A stretch of 64,000 nt of DNA from contig OY764867.1 of the NCBI GenBank assembly GCA_963668535.1, forward strand, positions 558,001-622,000, given 5' to 3'. The notes under the pieces are model-generated. The model worked only from the letters and a program-made list of their open reading frames with translations. It searched no databases and had not been told where the DNA came from. Every line of letters starts with the position of its first letter. The stretch's first letter is position 1. Below, piece after piece: positions 27,251 to 36,038 of this stretch. The DNA comes from F22 sp963668535 (GTDB lineage Bacteria; Bacteroidota; Bacteroidia; Bacteroidales; Bacteroidaceae). Made by a program: the position numbers and the translations under genes.

Positions 27251-28492
27251 ATGAAAGAATTTATCCTGTCTGAGACAGAGACTGAAGAAGCGGTCCTAGT
27301 GGCCATTATTACTCAAAAACAGGATGAGCGAACAACCAACGAGTATCTTGACGAATTGGCTTTTTTAGCTGATACGGCTGGTGCTCGTGTGGTAAAGCGC
27401 TACACCCAACGCATGGAACGTCCACATTCTGTTACCTATGTTGGTAAGGGAAAATTGGACGAAATACGTGCTTACGTTACCGAACACGAAGTTGGTATGG
27501 TCATTTTTGATGATGAATTATCAGCCAAGCAAATACGTACACTTGAAGAAACACTTAAAGTAAAAATTCTAGATAGAACATCACTTATCCTAGATATTTT
27601 TGCCATGCGTGCACAAACGGCAAATGCGAAGACACAAGTCGAGCTAGCTCAGTACAAGTATATGCTTCCTCGCTTAACAGGTCTTTGGACTCACTTAGAA
27701 AGACAAGGTGGTGGAGGTGGTAGTGCCAAAGGTGGTAGTGTAGGTCTTCGTGGTCCTGGGGAAACCCAACTAGAAATGGACCGCCGTATCATCCTTAAGC
27801 GTATGTCACTTTTAAAAAGTCAACTCAAAGACATTGCACAACAAAAGGCTACCCAGCGTAAAAATCGTGGACGCCTTATTCGTGTTGCACTTGTAGGATA
27901 TACCAATGTAGGTAAATCTACAACAATGAACTTGTTGGCTAAGAGTGAAGTCTTTGCTGAAAATAAACTCTTTGCTACTTTAGACACTACAGTACGAAAA
28001 GTGATTATCGACAATCTACCTTTCTTGCTTTCAGATACCGTGGGATTTATCCGAAAATTGCCTACAGATTTGATAGAAAGTTTCAAAAGTACTTTGGATG
28101 AAGTGAATGAAGCTGATTTGTTGATTCACGTAGTCGACATTTCACACCCAACATTCGAAGAACAGATCGAAGTGGTCAACCGTACTATAGCCGAACTAGG
28201 TGCAGCAGATAAACCAATGTTGATGCTTTTCAATAAGATTGACGCATATGAACATGTGCCTAAAGAGGAAGATGATTTGACTCCTAAGACCAAAGAAAAC
28301 ATCACTCTTGAAGAATTGCAAGAAACGTGGATGGCTAAAATGGACAAGAACTGTTTGTTTATCTCTGCGAAAGAGCGACAAAATATTGAATATATGAAAG
28401 AGGTTATCTATAATAGAGTCAAAGAACTACATGTACAACGATTCCCTTATAATGATTTCTTATTTCAGACATATGAAGAATTAGAAGAATGA
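27251..28492 (+). CDS. hflX: Ribosome-associated GTPase HflX
   Basis: HflX is a GTPase that splits stalled or idle 70S ribosomes, for example after heat stress. The 413-residue product has the N-terminal HflX domain (YVGKGKLDEIRAYV, then DRTSLILDIFAMRAQTANAK), the glycine-rich linker GGGGGSAKGGSVGLRG ahead of GETQLEMDRR, and the G domain: G1 GYTNVGKST, G3 DTVGFIRKLP, G4 NKID. Length is standard. The last four bases (ATGA) overlap the start of the DUF4954 gene, so the two are translationally coupled. Confidence 0.96.
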   Translation: MKEFILSETETEEAVLVAIITQKQDERTTNEYLDELAFLADTAGARVVKRYTQRMERPHSVTYVGKGKLDEIRAYVTEHEVGMVIFDDELSAKQIRTLEETLKVKILDRTSLILDIFAMRAQTANAKTQVELAQYKYMLPRLTGLWTHLERQGGGGGSAKGGSVGLRGPGETQLEMDRRIILKRMSLLKSQLKDIAQQKATQRKNRGRLIRVALVGYTNVGKSTTMNLLAKSEVFAENKLFATLDTTVRKVIIDNLPFLLSDTVGFIRKLPTDLIESFKSTLDEVNEADLLIHVVDISHPTFEEQIEVVNRTIAELGAADKPMLMLFNKIDAYEHVPKEEDDLTPKTKENITLEELQETWMAKMDKNCLFISAKERQNIEYMKEVIYNRVKELHVQRFPYNDFLFQTYEELEE

Positions 28493-30477
28493 TTTATCGT
28501 TCACTTACGACTCAAGAAATAACACTCCTTATGCAACGTGCTTGTATTGCCTCAGACTGGCAACGCATCACGGTGCACAAGGATTTTTTGCCTGAAAGCT
28601 TGTATAATGTACATTTTTCTGGCGATATTCAGATAGGTAGTATGAACAATGTACACATACTTCCTGGAGGAATAGAATGCCCTAGTGGCATTCGTAATAC
28701 CAAACTTCATAATGTACGTATTGGTGATAACTGTTACATAGACCAAATTCCTAATGGTATTTCCAACTATACAATAGGAAACAACGTACGTATTATCTCA
28801 ACAGACAAACTTATCGTAGATAAACAAACTGGATTTGGTAATGGGCAAACTGTAGCCGTACTGGATGAGACTGGGGGACGTGAGATCACAATCCACAATG
28901 CCTTATCTGCACAATTGGCTTATATACAAGCTTTGTATAGACACCGTCCTTTACTAACCCAACAACTTTCTGCATTAAGTAAACAGTATGCCCAACAGCA
29001 TAGTAGTACAAAAGGTCACATTGGAGATCATGTACATGTAGTATCTTGCGGCACACTATGTAATGTACATATAGGTCCTCACGCCCGTCTAGAAGGAGTT
29101 GCTCGGCTTACAAATTGTAGTATTAACAGTAATGTAAGTGATCCTATTCATATTGGACACGGTGTTATAGCAGATGATTGCATACTTTCTTCTGGCTGTC
29201 ATATTGATGAAGGCAGTATGCTTACACGCTGTTTTGTAGGGCAGGCTTGTCACCTTAGACAAAGCTACAGCGCAGTTGACTCACTTTTCTTTGCGAACTG
29301 CCATGGAGGCAATGGAGAAGCCTGTGCCATTTTTGCAGGTCCATATACCGTCACTCACCATAAAGCGACTTTACTCATTGCAGGAATGTTTAGTTTTATG
29401 AATGCTGGTTCTGGTTCCAATCAAAGTAACCATATGTATAAACTAGGACCTGTTCACCAAGGTATCATGGAAAGAGGCGCAAAAGCAGCTTCGGATAGCT
29501 ACGTCCTATGGCCAGCCCGAATAGGAGCTTTTTCACTAGTCATGGGCCGTCATGTTAATCATCCAGACACAACAGACTTCCCATTTAGCTACCTTATTGA
29601 ATACAAACAGCAAACTCTCTTAATACCTGGAATCAATTTAAAGACGGTCGGTACAATGAGAGATGCAGCCAAATGGCCCAAACGAGATAAAAGAAAAGAC
29701 AAGCATCTATTAGATCAAATCAATTTTGATCTATTGAGCCCATACACTATACAAAAGATCTGGAATGGGCGACAACGTCTTCAACAATTGATTGTAGCAG
29801 AAGGAGCAAGTTGTGAAATCTATTCCATAAACAACACACAGATCCACAATAGTGGGCTAAAAAAAGGTATTCACTACTACGAATTGGCACTGAATCAATT
29901 TTTAGGGCACGCTTTAATTGATCGACTCAAGGATCAGGACTTAACCACTGCAGAAAAAATCCATGCAGCCCTTAAGCCACAAACAAACGTCGGACAAGGA
30001 GAATGGGTAGATATTGCTGGATTAATTGCCCCAAAATCTGAATTAAAATCTCTTCTTCAACAAATTGAAGAAGGCACAATTAAACAGATTGAAGATATCA
30101 ATGCAGCATTTGCAGATATACATAAACGATACCATTTATCATGCTGGAGATGGACATATGATAAATTGGAAGAATATTACCAAATCTCACTATCAACAAT
30201 CACTAGTGAACAACTTATACATATCATAAGTCAATGGGAGAGTGCTGAATTAGAGATCATGAAAATGGTCTGCGAAGATGCGAAAAAAGAATTTTCCCAA
30301 GAATCAATGACTGGTTTTGGTGCAGATGGACTAGAAGTTGATAAAAGACTCGACTTTGAACAAGTCAGAGGACATTTTGAAAATAATGAGTTTGTACAAA
30401 ATGTCATCAAAAAAATGCAAAAAGTTAAATTGATCAGTAAACAACTTACTTGCATCTTAAAGGAGTCTACCAACTGA
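28489..30477 (+). CDS. DUF4954 family protein with left-handed beta-helix repeats
   Basis: A 662-residue protein that I assign to DUF4954, a Bacteroidota family of unknown function. The first 370 or so residues show imperfect hexapeptide repeats typical of left-handed parallel beta-helices (for example IGDNCYIDQIPNGISNYTIG, VHIGPHARLEGVARLTNCSI and HIGHGVIADDCILSSGCHID), as in sugar-nucleotide and acyl transferases. The C-terminal 250 residues are helical and basic, with no motif I know. There is no signal peptide, so it is cytoplasmic. It overlaps hflX by four bases and precedes agmatine deiminase by 31. A nucleotidyl- or acyltransferase activity is possible but not shown. Confidence 0.8.
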   Translation: MIYRSLTTQEITLLMQRACIASDWQRITVHKDFLPESLYNVHFSGDIQIGSMNNVHILPGGIECPSGIRNTKLHNVRIGDNCYIDQIPNGISNYTIGNNVRIISTDKLIVDKQTGFGNGQTVAVLDETGGREITIHNALSAQLAYIQALYRHRPLLTQQLSALSKQYAQQHSSTKGHIGDHVHVVSCGTLCNVHIGPHARLEGVARLTNCSINSNVSDPIHIGHGVIADDCILSSGCHIDEGSMLTRCFVGQACHLRQSYSAVDSLFFANCHGGNGEACAIFAGPYTVTHHKATLLIAGMFSFMNAGSGSNQSNHMYKLGPVHQGIMERGAKAASDSYVLWPARIGAFSLVMGRHVNHPDTTDFPFSYLIEYKQQTLLIPGINLKTVGTMRDAAKWPKRDKRKDKHLLDQINFDLLSPYTIQKIWNGRQRLQQLIVAEGASCEIYSINNTQIHNSGLKKGIHYYELALNQFLGHALIDRLKDQDLTTAEKIHAALKPQTNVGQGEWVDIAGLIAPKSELKSLLQQIEEGTIKQIEDINAAFADIHKRYHLSCWRWTYDKLEEYYQISLSTITSEQLIHIISQWESAELEIMKMVCEDAKKEFSQESMTGFGADGLEVDKRLDFEQVRGHFENNEFVQNVIKKMQKVKLISKQLTCILKESTN

Positions 30478-30508
30478 CATCTAACAAAAACGACAAAGAG
30501 AACTTGCC

Positions 30509-31579
30509 ATGACAGTAAAGAAACTATATGATACTTATGGACAAAACCCACCTGAGAGCCATACAAAAACCTATATGCCTGCAGAATGGGAGGAACAAAC
30601 CAAAGTACAACTAACTTGGCCACATTCTAAGACAGATTGGGCGCCTATTCTAAAAGAAGCAGAAAATTGTTTTATTCAAATAGCCAAAGCAATAACTTCT
30701 TACGAAGAAGTACTTATCGTTGCAGATAACCCAGACGAAGTATGGATTAAACTGAGTCGTGCGGGATGTGCAATGAAACATGTACGAGTTACTCGATGCA
30801 GTAGCAACGACACATGGGCTAGAGATCACGGTGCAATTTCTGTATTTACTCCAAACGGTTGGGAAAAACATGATTTTTGTTTCAATGGTTGGGGACTCAA
30901 ATTCGCAGCTGATAAAGATAATCAAATTACGAATGCTCTAGTTGAACAAGGTTTTCTTACTGGTCGTTACGTCAACCAAAATGATTTTGTATTAGAAGGA
31001 GGCAGTATAGAGACAGATGGACATGGCACCCTAATGACAACTTGGGAGTGCATGATTAACTCCCCCAATCGCAATAACTATTACACACAAGATGAAATAG
31101 AAGAGCGGTTAAAAAAATCCCTTCACCAAGATCGTATCTTATGGCTATTTTCTGGACATCTTGTCGGTGATGACACCGATGGGCATGTAGACACATTAGC
31201 TCGATTTTGTTCACCAACAAGCATTGCATACGTAAGCTGTGATGATACAAATGATGCACATTACGCAGACCTTAAAAAGATGGAAGAAGAGTTATGTGCA
31301 TTCCGCACAAAGGATAATGAACCATATGTCTTATTTCCTCTTCCTCTTCCAGACCCTATATATTTTGAAGGCGAACGTCTTCCTGCAACATATGCCAACT
31401 TCTTAATTATCAACAACGCAGTTTTAGTCCCCACATACAACCAAAAGAAAAAGGATAAAAAGGCGCTTAGTATTTTAGGAGAAGCTTTTCCTAACAGAGA
31501 AATAATCGGTATCGATTGTAGAGCTTTGATTAAACAACATGGCTCACTACATTGTGTTACCATGCAATATTATGGATAA
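30509..31579 (+). CDS. aguA: Agmatine deiminase
   Basis: The enzyme hydrolyses agmatine to N-carbamoylputrescine and ammonia, a step of polyamine synthesis from arginine. The 356-residue protein is of the peptidyl-arginine deiminase superfamily: MPAEWEEQTKVQLTWPH, CSSNDTWARDHGAISVF, LEGGSIETDGHGTLMTTWEC, the catalytic His region DDTDGHVDTLARF and the nucleophile Cys349 in HGSLHCVTMQ. Length and all motifs are normal. In many Bacteroidota the N-carbamoylputrescine amidohydrolase gene (aguB) lies beside it; here it does not, the neighbours being DUF4954 and an M3 peptidase. Confidence 0.94.
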   Translation: MTVKKLYDTYGQNPPESHTKTYMPAEWEEQTKVQLTWPHSKTDWAPILKEAENCFIQIAKAITSYEEVLIVADNPDEVWIKLSRAGCAMKHVRVTRCSSNDTWARDHGAISVFTPNGWEKHDFCFNGWGLKFAADKDNQITNALVEQGFLTGRYVNQNDFVLEGGSIETDGHGTLMTTWECMINSPNRNNYYTQDEIEERLKKSLHQDRILWLFSGHLVGDDTDGHVDTLARFCSPTSIAYVSCDDTNDAHYADLKKMEEELCAFRTKDNEPYVLFPLPLPDPIYFEGERLPATYANFLIINNAVLVPTYNQKKKDKKALSILGEAFPNREIIGIDCRALIKQHGSLHCVTMQYYG

Positions 31580-31615
31580 GTTTAAAATTTGTCTTTTACT
31601 TTATATACAACAAAA

Positions 31616-33658
31616 ATGAATAACCCATTACTATCTTCATATACTACTTATAAGCAAACGATTCCTTTTGCTCAAATTAAGTTTGAACATTATGAACCTG
31701 CAATCATGCAAGGGATTCACGATGAAGACTTAGAAATAGAGTCTATTGTTAAAAACACAAATAAACCAACATTTGCCAACACTATTGCAGCTCTAGAGCA
31801 TAGTGGACACTTACTTGAAAATGTCACAAGCATATTTTTCAACTTACTCAGTACAGAGAGTAATGATAAAATGCAAACTCTGGCACAAAAAATAGCCCCG
31901 ATATTGAGTGAGCATGCTAATAATATCCTTCTCAATACCGATTTATTTCAACGTGTAAAACAAGTGTACGATACACGCGACACATTGAATCTAGATTTAG
32001 AGGATGCCCGTCTTTTAGAAAAGACCATGTTATCTTTCACTAGAAATGGCGCAAACCTTACAGGGGAAGCAAAAGAACGATTTAGAGCACTCTCGACAGA
32101 ACTGTCGGTGCTCACTTTGAAATATAGTGACAACTTACTTAAAGAAGTCAACACATATCGCTTACAAGTTACCGATGCAACCAAACTTGAAGGAGTACCT
32201 ACTCATGTATTAGAAGAAGCAGCTGCCTTAGCAAAAAAAGAGCACAAGGAAGGTTGGTTATTCACTATGCAGGCTCCTAGTTATCTCCCTTTTATGCAAC
32301 ATGTAGCAGATAGAAATCTTCGTGAAGAAATGCATACTGCATATCGTTCAAAAGCTACTAGTGGCGAAACAAGCAATATAGAATTAGTTCAAGCTATTGT
32401 CAACAAGCGTTTAGAGAAGGCTCAACTATTGGGATACAAAAGCCATGCAGACTATGTGCTAGAAAACCGAATGGCCCAGTCACAAGAAAAAGTACAAGAG
32501 CTACTTGCTGAATTAATTGTGGCCTATACTCCAAAAGCTAAAAAAGAGATTGAGGAATTACAGGCATTTGCTCAGCAGACAGAAGGTCCTGATTTTATTT
32601 TAATGCCATGGGATTACGCTTTCTTTTCCGAAAAGCTCAAAGAAAGTCGTTACGCAATCAACGATGAATTACTACGACCATACTTTAGTCTTGAAAAAGT
32701 AAAAGCGGGTGTCTTTGGACTTGCCGAGAAACTGTATGGCATAACATTTAAGGAAAACTCGGACATTGAAACCTTTCACCCAGACGTCAAAGCATATGAG
32801 GTGTATGATGAAGATGGAAGTTTCTTGTCTATATTATACACCGATTTCCACCCAAGAGAGGGGAAACGAGCAGGTGCATGGATGACCAATTTTAAAGAGC
32901 AATACATGACTCAAGTGGAAGGTCAGCTAACTGATCATCGTCCACATGTGATGATTGTTATGAATTTCACCAAACCCACCGAGACTCAACCAGCCTTACT
33001 GACATACCAAGAAGTCGAAACTTTTCTTCATGAATTTGGACATAGTTTACATGGCATGTTTGCCCGATCAAGATATGGAAGTCTCAGTGGCACAAACGTA
33101 CGTTGGGATTTCGTTGAGCTTCCATCTCAAATCATGGAAAATTTTATGACAGAGCAAGCATTCTTAGACACTTTTGCTCATCATTACGAGACAGATGCCC
33201 CTATCCCATCTGAATACATTAAACGGATTAAAGAGGCGGCCAATTTTAACGCTGGATACGCTTGTTTACGCCAAGTCAGTTTTGGATTACTGGATATGGC
33301 ATGGTATTGTCGTACGACTCCTTTCCAAGGCGATGTGATTGAATATGATCATATGGCACTAGAAGAAGTTGCACTATTTCCCAATCAAAACGATGCATGT
33401 ATGAGTACTCAATTTAGTCATATCTTTGCAGGGGGGTACAGTGCAGGGTATTACAGCTACAAGTGGGCCGAAGTACTAGATGCTGATGCTTTTACTCGTT
33501 TTAAAGAAGAAGGCATACTTAATAAGCAGGTAGCAAGCGATTTCCGAAAAGAAATACTATCTCGTGGAGATACAGAAGATCCCATGACTCTGTACTTACG
33601 TTTCCGTGGACAAGCACCTAGTATCAAAGCATTATTAAAACGAAATGATATACTTTAA
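31616..33658 (+). CDS. M3-family peptidyl-dipeptidase (Dcp/oligopeptidase)
   Basis: A cytoplasmic or periplasmic zinc peptidase of family M3 that trims peptides. The catalytic motif is FLHEFGHSLHGMF, with zinc His about residue 471 and Glu 472, and the downstream third ligand region lies in FVELPSQIMENF. C-terminal MYQ-type features such as SHIFAGGYSAGYYSYKWAEVLDADAF are standard for Dcp. ATG at 31616 gives 680 residues starting MNNPLLSSYTTYK; an upstream TTG at 31589 is possible but less likely. There is no signal peptide from either start, which favours a cytoplasmic enzyme. Twelve bases separate it from the dCMP deaminase gene. Confidence 0.93.
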   Translation: MNNPLLSSYTTYKQTIPFAQIKFEHYEPAIMQGIHDEDLEIESIVKNTNKPTFANTIAALEHSGHLLENVTSIFFNLLSTESNDKMQTLAQKIAPILSEHANNILLNTDLFQRVKQVYDTRDTLNLDLEDARLLEKTMLSFTRNGANLTGEAKERFRALSTELSVLTLKYSDNLLKEVNTYRLQVTDATKLEGVPTHVLEEAAALAKKEHKEGWLFTMQAPSYLPFMQHVADRNLREEMHTAYRSKATSGETSNIELVQAIVNKRLEKAQLLGYKSHADYVLENRMAQSQEKVQELLAELIVAYTPKAKKEIEELQAFAQQTEGPDFILMPWDYAFFSEKLKESRYAINDELLRPYFSLEKVKAGVFGLAEKLYGITFKENSDIETFHPDVKAYEVYDEDGSFLSILYTDFHPREGKRAGAWMTNFKEQYMTQVEGQLTDHRPHVMIVMNFTKPTETQPALLTYQEVETFLHEFGHSLHGMFARSRYGSLSGTNVRWDFVELPSQIMENFMTEQAFLDTFAHHYETDAPIPSEYIKRIKEAANFNAGYACLRQVSFGLLDMAWYCRTTPFQGDVIEYDHMALEEVALFPNQNDACMSTQFSHIFAGGYSAGYYSYKWAEVLDADAFTRFKEEGILNKQVASDFRKEILSRGDTEDPMTLYLRFRGQAPSIKALLKRNDIL

Positions 33659-33669
33659 ATAATCTAATT

Positions 33670-34116
33670 ATGAATGAAAACAAATTGACCAAACAAGAGT
33701 TATTAGACGAACGATATATCCGCATGGCTAGGATATGGGCAGAAAATTCCTACTGTACTCGCCGTCAAGTTGGAGCACTTATCGTGAAAGGCAAGCGCAT
33801 CATTTCAGATGGGTACAATGGAACACCATCTGGTTTTGAGAATGTCTGTGAAGATAATACCAATCAAACTAAGCCTTATGTGCTTCACGCAGAAGCCAAT
33901 GCCATCACAAAAGTGGCTTGTAGTCACAATAGCAGTGAAGGGGCAACCATGTATGTAACAGCATCTCCTTGTATCGAATGTGCCAAGCTAATTATTCAAG
34001 CTGGTATTACACGTGTTGTATATGGTGAAGAATATCGTCTCACTGATGGTCTAGATTTATTAAAGCGGGCCCATATCGAAGTTAAATTCATAGACATAAA
34101 AAAATTAAGCAAATAA
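33670..34116 (+). CDS. dCMP deaminase (ComE-like)
   Basis: The enzyme deaminates dCMP to dUMP, a source of thymidylate. The 148-residue product has the zinc-binding pair HAEANAI (His ligand and proton-shuttling Glu) and SPCIECAK (two Cys ligands), and the substrate stretch ARIWAENSYCTRRQVGALIVK with DGYNGTPSGF typical of dCMP rather than cytidine deaminases. Length is standard. It sits tightly between the M3 peptidase and the S41 protease on the plus strand, with gaps of 11 and 12 bases. Confidence 0.94.
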   Translation: MNENKLTKQELLDERYIRMARIWAENSYCTRRQVGALIVKGKRIISDGYNGTPSGFENVCEDNTNQTKPYVLHAEANAITKVACSHNSSEGATMYVTASPCIECAKLIIQAGITRVVYGEEYRLTDGLDLLKRAHIEVKFIDIKKLSK

Positions 34117-34128
34117 AAGATATTAGGT

Positions 34129-35769
34129 ATGAGTAAAAAAAATACGTCTATACTACTACGCACTCTATGGGTTGTTGCACTAATTCTTATTGGTGCTGTA
34201 TCAGTCCGAGTGGCAGATTATTACCAAGGTCCACGTGTAGTGAAAGTAGCACAAAACAACAAAATCGACCTATTGTTGTCATTGGTTAAACGTCAATATG
34301 TTGACACGGTCAATATGCACGAGATTATTGAAGAGGCTATGCCAGCCATTCTGTCCGAACTAGATCCTCATAGCAGCTATATTCCAGCAGAAGATAATCA
34401 AGAAGCTACCGATCAATTAGAAGGAAGTTTCTTTGGAATCGGAGTGATGTTTTCTATCCACAAAGATACTGTACATATTAATGACGTAGTCAAAGGGGGA
34501 CCATCAGAAAAAGTGGGCCTTAGAGCTGGCGACCGTATTGTTGGAGTCGATGATTCTACGTTTGTAGGCAAAAAAGTGACGAATCACTTAGTCATGAGAA
34601 AACTAAAGGGGCCAAAAGATAGCAAAGTAAAATTGGACATCAAACGTACTGGAGCGGATGAAATTTTACATTTTACAGTAACTCGTGATCGTATTTCTCA
34701 AAACAGCATAGAAACAGCATATATGATTCGTCCAGGCATAGGCTATATTCAAATAGATCGCTTCGCACGTACTACTCCAATGGAAATGATTAGTGCCATA
34801 GCCCAATTGAATCACGATGGCTGCAAAGGTTTGATTATAGACCTTCGTAGCAATGGAGGAGGATATATGAGTAGTGCTATCCAGATGGTCAATGAATTTT
34901 TAGAAAGAGGTGATCTAATAGTTTACAGCCAAGGTCGTGCCTATCCCCGCATGGAAGAATTTGCCGATGGTACAGGAAGTAGCAAACAAACACCAATTGT
35001 TGTACTCATTGATGAACAATCAGCCTCAGCAAGTGAAATTTTTAGTGGAGCTATTCAAGACAACGACCGTGGTGTTATTATTGGACGTCGTTCTTTTGGT
35101 AAAGGATTAGTACAACAACCGATAAGCTTTAGCGACAACAGTACCGTACGCCTTACTGTAGCTCGTTATTATACTCCATCAGGACGTTGTATTCAACGCC
35201 CATACACAAACGGACGTGACAAAGAATACAAATATGACTGGTTTAACCGCTTCGAACACGGAGAATTATACCACAAAGATAGTATCCATTTAGACTCATC
35301 TAAAGTATATACGACTAGTCACTTGGCTCGTAAAGTATATGGTGGAGGAGGAATCATGCCCGACATTTTTGTTCCTCGTGACACTACTGGTACAAGCTCA
35401 TACTTAACAGATGTACTTGTACGTGGATTAATCAGACAATACACTTTTGATTATAGTGATGCGCATAGAATAACATTGGAAAAGCACAAGGATTTGAAAA
35501 GTATGATTGAGTATTTAAACACTCAAAATTTAGTCGCCAAATTCATCCCATTTGCAACAAAAAAGGGAATAAAAGCACGTACTAGACTTATCAACAAATC
35601 ATATTCTTTACTTCGAATGAATATATATGGTGGAATTATATATAATGTATTGGGACGCCAACCATATGTAACATTTATCAACCAGACGGATAATACAGTC
35701 AAAAAAGCAATAGAGGTTTTGGAGGAAGGGAAAGCAAATCCACAAACCAACTCGGCACAAAGTAAATAA
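34129..35769 (+). CDS. S41-family C-terminal processing peptidase
   Basis: A periplasmic serine protease of the CtpA/tail-specific type, 546 residues. An N-terminal hydrophobic segment (about residues 8-27) acts as signal anchor. A PDZ domain follows (GIGVMFSIHKDTVHINDVVKGGPSEKVG is its start), then the protease core with IDLRSNGGGY, the catalytic serine in QSASASEIFSGA, and the lysine in RRSFGKGLVQQP. The C-terminal 120 residues are a helical extension found in Bacteroidota members. Substrates are unknown. It ends a plus-strand run that begins with purB and stops at the bidirectional terminator at 35850-35896. Confidence 0.93.
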   Translation: MSKKNTSILLRTLWVVALILIGAVSVRVADYYQGPRVVKVAQNNKIDLLLSLVKRQYVDTVNMHEIIEEAMPAILSELDPHSSYIPAEDNQEATDQLEGSFFGIGVMFSIHKDTVHINDVVKGGPSEKVGLRAGDRIVGVDDSTFVGKKVTNHLVMRKLKGPKDSKVKLDIKRTGADEILHFTVTRDRISQNSIETAYMIRPGIGYIQIDRFARTTPMEMISAIAQLNHDGCKGLIIDLRSNGGGYMSSAIQMVNEFLERGDLIVYSQGRAYPRMEEFADGTGSSKQTPIVVLIDEQSASASEIFSGAIQDNDRGVIIGRRSFGKGLVQQPISFSDNSTVRLTVARYYTPSGRCIQRPYTNGRDKEYKYDWFNRFEHGELYHKDSIHLDSSKVYTTSHLARKVYGGGGIMPDIFVPRDTTGTSSYLTDVLVRGLIRQYTFDYSDAHRITLEKHKDLKSMIEYLNTQNLVAKFIPFATKKGIKARTRLINKSYSLLRMNIYGGIIYNVLGRQPYVTFINQTDNTVKKAIEVLEEGKANPQTNSAQSK

Positions 35770-35849
35770 TTCTAGTAGACACTACATTGTAGGGGGACAT
35801 CAACATAGAAGTAGAAACGTTCCCTCTGTGTTATATATTAGTCTGTAAA

Positions 35850-35896
35850 AAAACTGGTTCCTTATAGCTTATTTTTAGCTATAAGGAACCAGTTTT
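35850..35896. terminator. Bidirectional terminator S41 protease / YihY
   Basis: Perfect 20-base stem (35850-35869 with 35877-35896), seven-base loop, A run on the left and T run on the right. Confidence 0.88.
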
Positions 35897-35937
35897 CTTC
35901 TCTTCAGATACCCCTATTTTTGTTAAGCGCTTATGTA

Positions 35938-36007
35938 CCAAAACGCAAGCGCTTGCGAATCGCCAATCATCCCGATGTATAACAAATCGCAAGCGCTTGC
36001 GTTTTGG
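35938..36007. repeat. Nested palindromes: 21-bp inverted repeat with self-palindromic arms
   Basis: Two perfect inverted arms of 21 bases (35938-35958 and 35987-36007) with a 28-base spacer. Each arm contains the 14-base palindrome CGCAAGCGCTTGCG. A further palindrome, TAAGCGCTTA, lies at 35924-35933. It sits in the 269-base gap between two convergent genes, after a separate complete terminator, so termination does not explain it fully. Function unknown. Confidence 0.8.
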
Positions 36008-36038
36008 GGAATAAATAACGTCCCATTTAAAGCAAAAT

